64,000 nt of DNA from contig NZ_CP117835.1 of the NCBI RefSeq assembly GCF_029094545.1, positions 2,398,001-2,462,000 on the forward strand. The letters run 5' to 3'. A program made the translations under genes and the position numbers. The notes under the pieces are model-generated. The model was not told the origin of the DNA and ran no database searches. It saw nothing but the letters and a program-made list of their open reading frames with translations. Within the stretch, counting starts at the first letter, position 1. The number at the start of each line of letters is the position of its first letter. This DNA comes from Alkalihalophilus pseudofirmus (GTDB lineage: Bacteria > Bacillota > Bacilli > Bacillales > Bacillaceae_D). Below, piece after piece: positions 27,406 through 33,995 of this stretch.

Positions 27406-28341
27406 ATGAAAAAGATACTCGTATTTTGTGATCCCGGAATTGATGATACAATCGCCCTAATCTACGCCTTTCAAAATCCAGAAATTGAAGTGGTTGGAAT
27501 CGTGGCTGAATACGGAAATACTAACAGACGGTTCGCTGTTCGTAATGTCCAATACTTGCTATCTTTACTTGGAAAAACAGATGTGCCTGTATTTAGCGGG
27601 GCTGAGCGCGCATTAAGCGGAGAAGAGCCTGTCGCACACCCGACCATTCACGGTGATTTTGGCCTCGGCCCTTTTACACCTCCAGATACGGATGAGACCC
27701 TTCGTGAAAACTTTTGCGATCTCATCCAACTATTAGAAAAATATGGGGATGAATTAACGATTGTCACACTCGGCCGTTTGACTTCACTAGGAATGTTATT
27801 TCTTCTATACCCTAATTTAATGAAAAGAATCACTAATTACCACATAATGGGCGGAGCTTTTTTTGTTCCAGGAAATGTCACACCTGTGGCTGAGGCAAAC
27901 ATTTATGGTGACCCCACTGCAGCACTCATTGTAATGAAATTCGCAAAAAACATTACCTTATTTCCACTTAATATAACCGATCATATTTATATTACTCCAG
28001 AGCTTGCAGAACAATTAGACGTTGTAGGCTGCGAAGACATTTTGTATCCGATTCTTGATTTTTATTATTCGTTTTATCAGAGTCAAATTCCGGATATTGA
28101 AGGTAGTCCCGTGCATGATTTAATACCGATGATTGCCCTGACGAATCCAGATTGGTTTACACTTAAAAACTATTTAATCTATATCCAAAATGAGGCTGGA
28201 ATTGCGCGCGGACTAACAAGTGCTGACATGCGCCATTATGAAACACTGCCCCCTGCTCCAATTCACAAAGTGGCAACAAAAATGGATAACACACATTTTG
28301 AAGAACATTTACTAGACATTATGACAAGGAAACCAGACTAA
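27406..28341 (+). CDS. nucleoside hydrolase (IUNH family)
   Basis: 311 residues. The Ca2+-binding N-terminal motif is present as FCDPGIDDTIALIYA (usual form DTDPGxDDA, so the first Asp-Thr is changed to Phe-Cys). HGDFGLGP, MGGAFFVPGNVTPVAEANIYGDP and NITDH are also typical. These enzymes cleave ribonucleosides to base and ribose. The start at 27406 has GGTGAT just upstream; the ATG five codons earlier has no site. Substrate class cannot be fixed from sequence. Confidence 0.93.
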   Translation: MKKILVFCDPGIDDTIALIYAFQNPEIEVVGIVAEYGNTNRRFAVRNVQYLLSLLGKTDVPVFSGAERALSGEEPVAHPTIHGDFGLGPFTPPDTDETLRENFCDLIQLLEKYGDELTIVTLGRLTSLGMLFLLYPNLMKRITNYHIMGGAFFVPGNVTPVAEANIYGDPTAALIVMKFAKNITLFPLNITDHIYITPELAEQLDVVGCEDILYPILDFYYSFYQSQIPDIEGSPVHDLIPMIALTNPDWFTLKNYLIYIQNEAGIARGLTSADMRHYETLPPAPIHKVATKMDNTHFEEHLLDIMTRKPD

Positions 28342-28345
28342 ACCA

Positions 28346-28371
28346 AAAACCAGCACTCAGGTGCTGGTTTT
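28346..28371. terminator. bidirectional terminator
   Basis: AAAACCAGCAC, TCAG loop, GTGCTGGTTTT between the convergent genes ending at 28341 and 28376. Confidence 0.92.
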
Positions 28372-28375
28372 CTAG

Positions 28376-28684
28376 TTACGTTTGCTCTTCATACACAAAT
28401 TCAATTTCATCAAATTTGCGGCTGTATTTCACTTTAAGATCGAGGTTTTTAAAATACCATAAGTCCTTTTCTTCAATATAGAAAATAATACCGTCTACTT
28501 CTGCCTTTGTACCAATTTTAACCGGGGGATCTTGGCTGATCCCAAGTGAGAACCCGCTTTGAATATTACCGCACCCTCCATATCTTGCAAAAAACCGGAT
28601 ATATTCTCCCTCTCCCTGTAATTGAAATTCTTCTTTAAACCAAGCTAGTGCCGGCTTTGTAATTTGGATGTCCAACTGCCTCAC
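28376..28684 (-). CDS. yneR: HesB/IscA-like protein, YneR type
   Basis: 102 residues. One conserved Cys (Cys38) in ARYGGCGNIQSGFSLG, the YneR-type version of the HesB/IscA fold, without the C-terminal CxC of true IscA scaffolds. Function unproven; possibly Fe-S related. It is useful here as the cysteine-containing counterpart of the two selenocysteine candidates at 31341 and 33545, which place UGA at or next to the equivalent position. Confidence 0.9.
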   Translation of the reverse strand: MRQLDIQITKPALAWFKEEFQLQGEGEYIRFFARYGGCGNIQSGFSLGISQDPPVKIGTKAEVDGIIFYIEEKDLWYFKNLDLKVKYSRKFDEIEFVYEEQT

Positions 28685-28774
28685 TCCTACTCAAAATGCG
28701 TATATGTATTTCATGTAGTGTAACAAGAAACAAGGAGCCTTGTCTATCTTTTCAGCAAGCGGCTAAATCCGCCT

Positions 28775-28801
28775 AAAAAGTTTCCCAGGAGAAACTTTTT
28801 T
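28775..28801. terminator. isolated terminator-like hairpin
   Basis: AAAAAGTTTC, six-base loop, GAAACTTTTT; perfect and symmetrical. It lies between the yneR start and the small gene at 28860, so it may be a leader attenuator for either or an end for read-through transcripts. Confidence 0.6.
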
Positions 28802-28859
28802 GCTGCTTGTTGAATATATTGTAGTAAAGAAAAATAAAATCCATAAGGAGATGATAAAG

Positions 28860-28970
28860 ATGAGCTATAAAAAAAGGATTGTCCAATATGCCTATTTACT
28901 TACGAAAATGGGAGCTCTTTCGGAAGCTCAAAAATCACAGCTGCTCAATGATTTTAAACAAAAAAAATAA
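28860..28970 (+). CDS. short basic protein, 36 aa
   Basis: Short reading frame with a strong AAGGAGATGAT site before the ATG (MSYKKRIVQYAYLL...). It is basic at both ends with a predicted helix in the middle, and is followed directly by a strong terminator that overlaps its stop codon. Ribosome site, ATG and terminator together support expression. No family recognised. Confidence 0.65.
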   Translation: MSYKKRIVQYAYLLTKMGALSEAQKSQLLNDFKQKK

Positions 28971-28996
28971 CGTGAAGCTGTTTGCTTCACGTTATT
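28966..28996. terminator. bidirectional terminator
   Basis: AATAACGTGAAGC, five-base loop, GCTTCACGTTATT, shared by the small gene at 28860 and the minus-strand gene ending at 28992. Confidence 0.9.
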
Positions 28997-29210
28997 TAAA
29001 TCCTTTTCCTTTTGTTAAATGACACGGAACCCCCTTACCTACTGCCCCAGGCTCCTTCATTTTTTCAACATAGGCCATGCCTCTTGCACATGGCGTGCTG
29101 CATTTGATACAGGTTTCTGAAGTGACCATTTTTTGTGTAAACGCATATTTTTCACTAGGGGTTTTCTTAGGAGCGTGCTTTGCCTTTGATGATTTCTTTT
29201 TAGCAGCCAT
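28992..29210 (-). CDS. small basic Cys-motif protein, 72 aa
   Basis: Lys-rich N terminus followed by ETCIKCSTPCARG and a later PCHLTKG. The CxxCxxxC arrangement suggests a zinc or Fe-S site. GAGGCGAT precedes the ATG. No family name recognised with confidence. Probably monocistronic; cheV lies upstream on the same strand but ends 63 bases before this start. Confidence 0.75.
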   Translation of the reverse strand: MAAKKKSSKAKHAPKKTPSEKYAFTQKMVTSETCIKCSTPCARGMAYVEKMKEPGAVGKGVPCHLTKGKGFK

Positions 29211-29273
29211 CTTATCGCCTCTTTTTTGCTAAGATGCTGTATCTTATGCAAAGGAGGCAAAACGGTGAGAGGG

Positions 29274-30173
29274 TTATTTTACAAACATATCAATCGTTTG
29301 AACAAGCTCTACGATCTCAGGCTTACTTATTTGTTTATCTGCTCCTACTTTCTCACCTTTATGATGAAGATCACTCGTAATTAAAGAAGAGAAAATAAGA
29401 ACAGGAAGCTGCTTTAAGACTGGGTCCTGTTTAATGCGCCGAGTTAGATGGTGTCCATCCATTTGCGGCATTTCAATATCGGTAATGACTAAATCGACAG
29501 GAAGATCACCATCACTTTGTTTATATTCTTCAAGAACATCCCACGCTTGGCGGCCATTTTCATAGAAAGAGAGCTTTTCATACCCTGCTTCTTTAAGTGT
29601 ATCAGATAAGAGTTTTCTTAAAATAGCAGAGTCCTCTGCAATCATAATCCTTTTTTCTGAACGTTCTCTTTGACCGAGCTTCTTAATTTGCTCAACACTT
29701 AATCCCGTTTTTGGATTAATATCTACTACGATCTTCTCAAAATCAAGCAGCAAAGACATCTCTTCTTCAAGTTTAACAATACCGATTGTATGACTTTCGG
29801 CATTCAAGGATAGCTCACTTGGTTTTTCAATTTGTTCCCATGATATACGATGTATTCTTGATACACTGTTGACATGAAAAGCTACTTTCATCTTATTTAA
29901 TTCAGCGACAATAAATTTATCTTGCGTGGGATCGACTGAAGCAGGAAGGTTTAACACCTTAGCTAGGTCAACCACTGGAATGACCTCTTGTCTCAGGCGG
30001 ATCACTCCTTCTACATGCTTATGAGCATTAGGCGTTAACGTAATAGGAAGAGGATTAATAATCTCTCTTACTTTCAAGACATTAATCCCAAAAGTCCCGT
30101 TTGCAACTTCAAACATCACTACTTCTAATTCATTGGTGCCGCTATCTAATAAAATATCTGTCTGATCGTTCAT
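29274..30173 (-). CDS. cheV: chemotaxis coupling/response-regulator protein CheV
   Basis: 299 residues. The N-terminal CheW domain (about 17-160; FEVANGTFGINVLKVREIINP) couples receptors to CheA. A C-terminal receiver domain (about 175-298) has the acidic pair after RIMIAED, the phospho-acceptor Asp in LVITDIEMPQMDG and the Lys in QISKPE. Role: adaptation of chemotaxis signalling at receptor arrays. The gene stands alone, as in other Bacillus, and implies a motile cell. Confidence 0.96.
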   Translation of the reverse strand: MNDQTDILLDSGTNELEVVMFEVANGTFGINVLKVREIINPLPITLTPNAHKHVEGVIRLRQEVIPVVDLAKVLNLPASVDPTQDKFIVAELNKMKVAFHVNSVSRIHRISWEQIEKPSELSLNAESHTIGIVKLEEEMSLLLDFEKIVVDINPKTGLSVEQIKKLGQRERSEKRIMIAEDSAILRKLLSDTLKEAGYEKLSFYENGRQAWDVLEEYKQSDGDLPVDLVITDIEMPQMDGHHLTRRIKQDPVLKQLPVLIFSSLITSDLHHKGEKVGADKQISKPEIVELVQTIDMFVK

Positions 30174-30273
30174 ACACCCTCCACCTTCCGAGGCAACTGT
30201 TATGTACCTATACCATCTCTATGAGACTTCTATACTGTTAGTGTATAGGATAAAAGAATGATCCGGCAACTTT

Positions 30274-30306
30274 TTTATTAAAAAAGCCTGCGATTATATC
30301 GCAGGC
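30274..30306 (-). terminator. terminator after SurA_N lipoprotein gene
   Basis: On the minus strand GCCTGCGAT, three-base loop, ATCGCAGGC then TTTTT, 9 bases beyond the stop at 30315. Confidence 0.9.
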
Positions 30307-30314
30307 TTACTTTA

Positions 30315-31076
30315 TTATACGTTTGTTTCAATATCACTTTGTTCTTGTAATTCAGCAACAATTTGATCGCGTTGAGCCATTCTTGCTTCTTGAATTAACT
30401 CAGCTTCAATTGAATCACGCTGCTCTTCAAATGAAGGAATTTCTTCCGCACCGCTTTGTTCTGCCATTTCTACTTGCTGGTCATACGCTGATTGGATTTC
30501 TTCTTCAGAAACCTCTGGAGCTTCTGTTTGTTCTTCAATGAATTTTTGAACTCTTAATTGCTTTTCAAAGTCTTCACGAAGATCTTCAACTGTAAAGCCC
30601 TGTTCAGCTAAAAGTTCTTCAAGCTGCTCTTGGGATTCGATTTGTGATTGAGCCATTGCCATCTCAAGCTCTTGGTCGATCTCTTCATCTGTTACTTCAA
30701 CATCTTCTGAAGCTTGAATGAGAAGGCGGTCCTCAATTAACCCTTGCAACACACCATCTTTTACTTCTTCAAGCATTGCTTGTCCTTCTTCATCGTTAAA
30801 GTCAATCCCAAACTGAGTATACATCATTGCTTGAGATTCAACAGCACGTACATAATCATCTCTCTCGATGTCTTCGCCGTTTACTGTAGCAACAACTTCA
30901 GGAATATCCTCAGTATCTAAAGAAAACTCACTTGGAGCTTCTGTTTCTGGATGTTCTGCTGTTTCTTCAGTTTCTGTCTCATCTGTTTCGACTTCTGTCT
31001 CTTCGTTGTCTCCACACGCTGCTAGTGTAACAGCTAGTGCAATAGCTGCCATACCTAGTCCTAGTTTCTTTTTCAT
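30315..31076 (-). CDS. SurA_N-type lipoprotein without a parvulin domain
   Basis: 253 residues. Lipobox LAAC at Cys21, then an acidic Glu/Thr linker (24-55) and a SurA_N-like chaperone region (VVATVNGEDIERDDYVRAVESQ; DGVLQGLIEDRLLIQASEDV; TDEEIDQEL). The C-terminal part is helical and ends without any PpiC motif, so it resembles PrsA trimmed of its isomerase domain. Likely an extracellular folding chaperone on the membrane. Very acidic overall. Confidence 0.85.
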   Translation of the reverse strand: MKKKLGLGMAAIALAVTLAACGDNEETEVETDETETEETAEHPETEAPSEFSLDTEDIPEVVATVNGEDIERDDYVRAVESQAMMYTQFGIDFNDEEGQAMLEEVKDGVLQGLIEDRLLIQASEDVEVTDEEIDQELEMAMAQSQIESQEQLEELLAEQGFTVEDLREDFEKQLRVQKFIEEQTEAPEVSEEEIQSAYDQQVEMAEQSGAEEIPSFEEQRDSIEAELIQEARMAQRDQIVAELQEQSDIETNV

Positions 31077-31295
31077 ACATAAACCCCTTTCTTATCTTAA
31101 AGCATGTGATGATTGTAACATAATTCAATCATCACTACATACCACATGCATTCCTCCCAAGCTATTCACCTATAAAAAAAGATCATTTTTAGGGAAATTT
31201 GTGAAAGCAAGGCTTTATTAAACCCTGATATTTCAGGGAATTGAAATGGACAAACATTAGAAGGTAAAAAATTATGTAATTCATTTCCTCCTAAA
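31077..31295. other. intergenic region after selenoprotein terminator
   Basis: About 220 bases, AT-rich. It contains a short palindrome CCCTGATATTTCAGGG (31224-31239) and the likely promoter of the lipoprotein gene, not resolved. A 66-codon minus-strand frame crosses it and the terminator at 31296 and is not credible. Confidence 0.4.
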
Positions 31296-31331
31296 CAAAA
31301 AAACATTATGAGGTAGTTCCACCTCATAATG
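31296..31331 (-). terminator. terminator of the HesB-like selenoprotein gene
   Basis: On the minus strand CATTATGAGGT, six-base loop, ACCTCATAATG and a run of T, 9 bases after the stop codon TAA at 31341-31343. It marks the true end of the read-through gene. Confidence 0.95.
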
Positions 31332-31340
31332 CTTAATCCA

Positions 31341-31625
31341 TTAACAGCAATCTTGCCCGCCGCCAACCATCACAAGACCCTCGCCTTGTTCAGTTGCCTG
31401 CATATCAAGCGTAAGACTAGCTACTTGATCATAAATGCCTTCTTCAAAAGCAACATCGATACCGTTAATGACTTCACGTTTATCAGATTCTGCCGGCTCA
31501 TCCAGAGCCAGACCAAGCTTAGGGCCTCCTCAGCCCATGCCTGCAAAAACCACGCGAATCGTTTTTAATCCGTGTTCTTGCATCGTTTCTTCTAAAAATG
31601 CTTTTGCACTATCAGTAATGTTCAT
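31341..31625 (-). CDS. HesB/IscA-like selenoprotein, UGA-encoded Sec32
   Basis: 94 residues when the in-frame TGA at 31530-31532 is read as selenocysteine (U). ATG at 31625 with AGGTGAAT upstream. Around the UGA the product reads VVFAGMG-U-GGPKLGLALDE; the same family with Cys in place of U is known, and HesB-like proteins with Sec have been reported in other prokaryotes. The protein ends GGGQDCC, supplying a vicinal Cys pair where IscA has CxC. The frame stays family-like on both sides of the UGA, ends at TAA, and is followed by a terminator. A SECIS-like hairpin follows the UGA. It is 77 bases after a dipeptidase gene on the same strand. A sense-to-stop mutation is the alternative, but selA in this window argues against it. 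Confidence 0.9.
31493..31532 (-). promoter_or_regulatory. UGA codon with bacterial SECIS-like hairpin 1
   Basis: UGA at 31532-31530; 18 bases later a stem CTGGCTC / GAGCCGG (seven pairs, one G-U) closes a UGGAU loop at 31504-31500. The loop starts 25 bases after the UGA, inside the usual window for bacterial SECIS elements read by SelB, and has a G at its second position. Confidence 0.8.
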
Positions 31626-31702
31626 TAGATTCACCTCACTTCGTAGCCTAGTATACTCTATCCCCTATATTTTTTCATCTCTTTATAATGATTAAAAGAA
31701 AA

Positions 31703-32626
31703 TTACCCTTTAGGTACAATTCGCTTAAAGTTCTCGCTTGCAAATCCTTTAACCATATCTTCTGGGTAATACTTTAACAGCTCTTCAATTAATGCAGGAA
31801 ACTTACCCGAGTGCTCTAATTGATTGATATATACATTAATTCCATCAAAGTCAGATCCAAAACCGATATGACCTGCTGCACCTAGGCTGCATAAATAGTC
31901 AATATGAGTAAGCAGATCTGCTATCTCAGCAGTGTCTCTGCCGGTTGTAAATAAGGGATGAAAGACAACGCCGATATAGCCGTCTTTTTCAATCAAAGCT
32001 TTAATTTGGTCATCATTTAAATTTCTTGGATGATCACATAAGCTGTAAGCATTAGAGTGGCTGGCAATTGGATATCGAGCTAGCTCCATCACATCCCAAA
32101 ACCCTTTTACACTTAAGTGAGAAACATCTGTAAGTACATTATGCTCATTATTCATCTTTACAACCTCACGTCCTAAAAGGGTCAGCCCAGCTCCGCGAGG
32201 TTCACCTACTCCATCTGCACATAAATTTGCTTGATTCCAAGTCAGCCCAACTGATAATACCCCTAGCTGATACAACGTTCTAAGTTTGGTTAAGTCATCT
32301 CCAATTGGATCAAGCCCCTCAAGAGTTAACACCGCTCCAACTTCGTCACTTTTTAGTTCATCCAATTCAGACCAACGTTTAATCCATTTCATACCGCTTG
32401 TTTTCATTACTTTTTGATGAAAAAGATCTGCTTGTTCAAGCGCTGCCTGAAATTTTTGATCACTATTAATAAAGGGTTCAACAAATATAGCAAATAACTG
32501 AGCTTCCACACCTCCAGCCAATAAGCGGCTGGCATTTGCCTCGATCTCCGGATCATCAAGAAATGTTCGATCATGATTTTCCCATAATTTAAGCAGAGCA
32601 TCACAATGTGTATCGATAATTTTCAA
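31703..32626 (-). CDS. membrane-dipeptidase family (renal dipeptidase-like) peptidase
   Basis: 307 residues. N-terminal metal motif IIDTHCDAL (HxD), then TLEGLDPIGDD with the bridging Glu, LTDVSHLS, ASHSNAY and GFGSDFDGI, all typical of peptidase family M19, which hydrolyses dipeptides with two Zn ions. Start is TTG at 32626, six bases after GGGGGG; an ATG nine codons earlier precedes that site. Cytosolic. The HesB-like selenoprotein gene follows by 77 bases and may be co-transcribed. Confidence 0.93.
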   Translation of the reverse strand: MKIIDTHCDALLKLWENHDRTFLDDPEIEANASRLLAGGVEAQLFAIFVEPFINSDQKFQAALEQADLFHQKVMKTSGMKWIKRWSELDELKSDEVGAVLTLEGLDPIGDDLTKLRTLYQLGVLSVGLTWNQANLCADGVGEPRGAGLTLLGREVVKMNNEHNVLTDVSHLSVKGFWDVMELARYPIASHSNAYSLCDHPRNLNDDQIKALIEKDGYIGVVFHPLFTTGRDTAEIADLLTHIDYLCSLGAAGHIGFGSDFDGINVYINQLEHSGKFPALIEELLKYYPEDMVKGFASENFKRIVPKG

Positions 32627-32717
32627 GGTTATCCCCCCTAGACATTTACTCACCTTTTACATAGGCATGACATAGATATAATACAGAAAAACAATTGCAT
32701 AATTGGAGGGATTTTCA

Positions 32718-33152
32718 GTGTCTGAGAAAGAATCATGGTCCAGAAAGCTCCCTCAAGGCTATCAGGACATATTAAAATCAATTGACGATTTTTTTCAACA
32801 AACTCATGAACGGTTAGTTGATTACCCTTTATTTACACCCACGATCCCTATTCGATTTAGCAGGGGAACATCTGAGTTAAAGATTGAAGCTGAGCTTCCG
32901 GGAGTTGATCGTAAGCAAATTACGATTGATGTGTATAACCAAGGCATTCATATAAAAGTTCAGGAAAATGAAATCATAGATGTAACAAACGATCATAATC
33001 AGATTCGGAGACGCTCTGAAACACACCGAATTCGGGAACGTTTTATTCCACTAGGGTTTCATCCAACAGAATCTGAGATCCATGCTAGATATAAAAATGG
33101 GCTGCTCATTATTACCGTTCCCTTAAGGTCAGAACGAATAGATATTCAATAA
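32718..33152 (+). CDS. Hsp20/alpha-crystallin family protein
   Basis: 144 residues, starting at GTG 32718 behind GGAGGG. The alpha-crystallin domain is clear: ELKIEAELPGVDRKQITIDVYNQGIHIKV in the middle and ARYKNGLLIITVP at the end (the A-x-x-x-n-G-v-L motif). In Bacillus similar proteins include the coat protein CotM and the stress proteins YocM and CotP. The YppG-like gene starts 13 bases downstream, so the pair may be an operon with a role in spore or stress protection; the role is inference. Confidence 0.92.
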   Translation: MSEKESWSRKLPQGYQDILKSIDDFFQQTHERLVDYPLFTPTIPIRFSRGTSELKIEAELPGVDRKQITIDVYNQGIHIKVQENEIIDVTNDHNQIRRRSETHRIRERFIPLGFHPTESEIHARYKNGLLIITVPLRSERIDIQ

Positions 33153-33165
33153 GGAGGAAATCCAA

Positions 33166-33543
33166 ATGATGAATCATCCTCATTGGAACCACTACAGCCA
33201 GCCGCATCCATATCAACATACGCCGCATCACCCGCAACGTCGTCAAATGGGCTACATGCAGCAGCCCCCGATGGCAAAAAAACGGGGATTTAATCAACAA
33301 CTGCCTTATCAAAGCTCTTTAAACCAATACCCAAAACAACAACAACAACAACCACAATCGTTTAACAGCAAAAAGCCTTCTTTAATTAAGTCGGCTTTTA
33401 CTGGGGAAGATGGTAATTTTGATGTCGGAAGGACGTTTCAAACCGTGGATCAAGTCGTTAAGACGGTGCAGCAAGTCTCACCAATCGTCAAACAAGTATC
33501 CCCTCTTGTTAAACAAGTCAGTGCATTTTTTGTTAAAAAGTAA
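33166..33543 (+). CDS. YppG-like protein (spore coat type)
   Basis: 125 residues. The first half is His/Pro/Gln/Tyr-rich low complexity; the second half is the YppG pattern GNFDVGRTFQTVDQVVKTVQQVSPIVKQVSP-like heptads and a Lys-Lys end. RBS AAGGAGG seven bases ahead of the ATG. Coat-associated small protein by family; no enzyme features. Its stop codon is one base from the end of the convergent gene at 33545. Confidence 0.85.
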   Translation: MMNHPHWNHYSQPHPYQHTPHHPQRRQMGYMQQPPMAKKRGFNQQLPYQSSLNQYPKQQQQQPQSFNSKKPSLIKSAFTGEDGNFDVGRTFQTVDQVVKTVQQVSPIVKQVSPLVKQVSAFFVKK

Positions 33544-33544
33544 T

Positions 33545-33853
33545 TTACAACCCTTTTAACCTTAACCCATACGCTAATGTTTGGTTCGAATTGATTAACT
33601 TCAACCCTTGTGAACCAATAAAGTCAACCTTTAAATATGATCCAATTTCATCTAGAGCTTTATGATCATAAATAAAAGGAATGTTATCTACAATAACAAA
33701 AGTATCCTCTAAGCCTCGCTCATCCAGAGCGAGGTAAAACTCTATCATCGTGCTTCATTCATATGTATCTCGTGCAACAATTCGAACTGCTTTTTTTGCT
33801 AATTCTAGAGACTTTAAATACTCTCTTGATGTATCAGTTAATACGATGTTCAC
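33545..33853 (-). CDS. second HesB-like selenoprotein candidate, UGA-encoded Sec33, no Cys
   Basis: 102 residues from GTG 33853 (AGGAGGT site eight bases upstream), reading the in-frame TGA at 33755-33757 as selenocysteine. Around it: VRIVARDTYE-U-STMIEFYLALDE. The strand order and the LALDE motif match the first HesB-like selenoprotein, with one extra residue before U and one extra between U and LALDE. The protein contains no cysteine, so Sec would be its only chalcogen side chain. A second SECIS-like hairpin with the same UGGAU loop follows. A caller using TGA as stop would report only 67 residues from an internal ATG at 33748, which has no ribosome site. Function unknown; divergent within the family. 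Confidence 0.85.
33714..33757 (-). promoter_or_regulatory. UGA codon with bacterial SECIS-like hairpin 2
   Basis: UGA at 33757-33755; 20 bases later a perfect eight-pair stem CCTCGCTC / GAGCGAGG closes a UGGAU loop at 33726-33722. The loop starts 28 bases after the UGA. Loop identity and stem covariation with hairpin 1 support RNA-level selection. Confidence 0.82.
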
Positions 33854-33923
33854 TTTTTACTACCTCCTGCTGCCATTAAAGTTCTTATCAGTTTATCTGA
33901 TTATCACGAGCTTGTAAAATACA

Positions 33924-33995
33924 AAAAACAACCCATAATGATTTGTATAATGAGTTGTTTAATGAGTTGTTTAATGAGTTGTTTAATGAGTTGCT
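33924..33995 (-). repeat. 12-bp tandem repeat (four copies) forming part of a terminator
   Basis: TAATGAGTTGTT repeated at 33948, 33960, 33972 and 33984 (last copy ends GCT). The fourth copy contains the stop codon of the MFS gene. On the minus strand the most distal copy, AACAACTCAT, pairs with ATGGGTTGTT and is followed by TTTTTG (to 33924), making a terminator whose 5' arm has been multiplied, probably by slippage. Confidence 0.75.

Noticed and set aside
31166-31366. Minus-strand frame of 66 codons
   Set aside because: It crosses a strong terminator and begins inside the end of the selenoprotein gene.
31341-31625. Reading the TGA as an ordinary nonsense mutation in a dying hesB gene
   Set aside because: The frame is otherwise intact, keeps its start, stop and terminator, has a second gene with the same feature, both UGAs are followed by matched hairpins, and selA is present.
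31435-31695. Plus-strand open frame of 86 codons opposite the first selenoprotein
   Set aside because: It lies antisense to a family-like gene, has no ribosome site and no recognisable protein features.
33545-33748. Separate 67-residue gene starting at ATG 33748
   Set aside because: No Shine-Dalgarno site precedes this ATG; the real start with AGGAGGT lies upstream across the UGA.
33948-33995. Short CRISPR-like array
   Set aside because: The units are 12 bp and contiguous without spacers; it is a simple tandem repeat.
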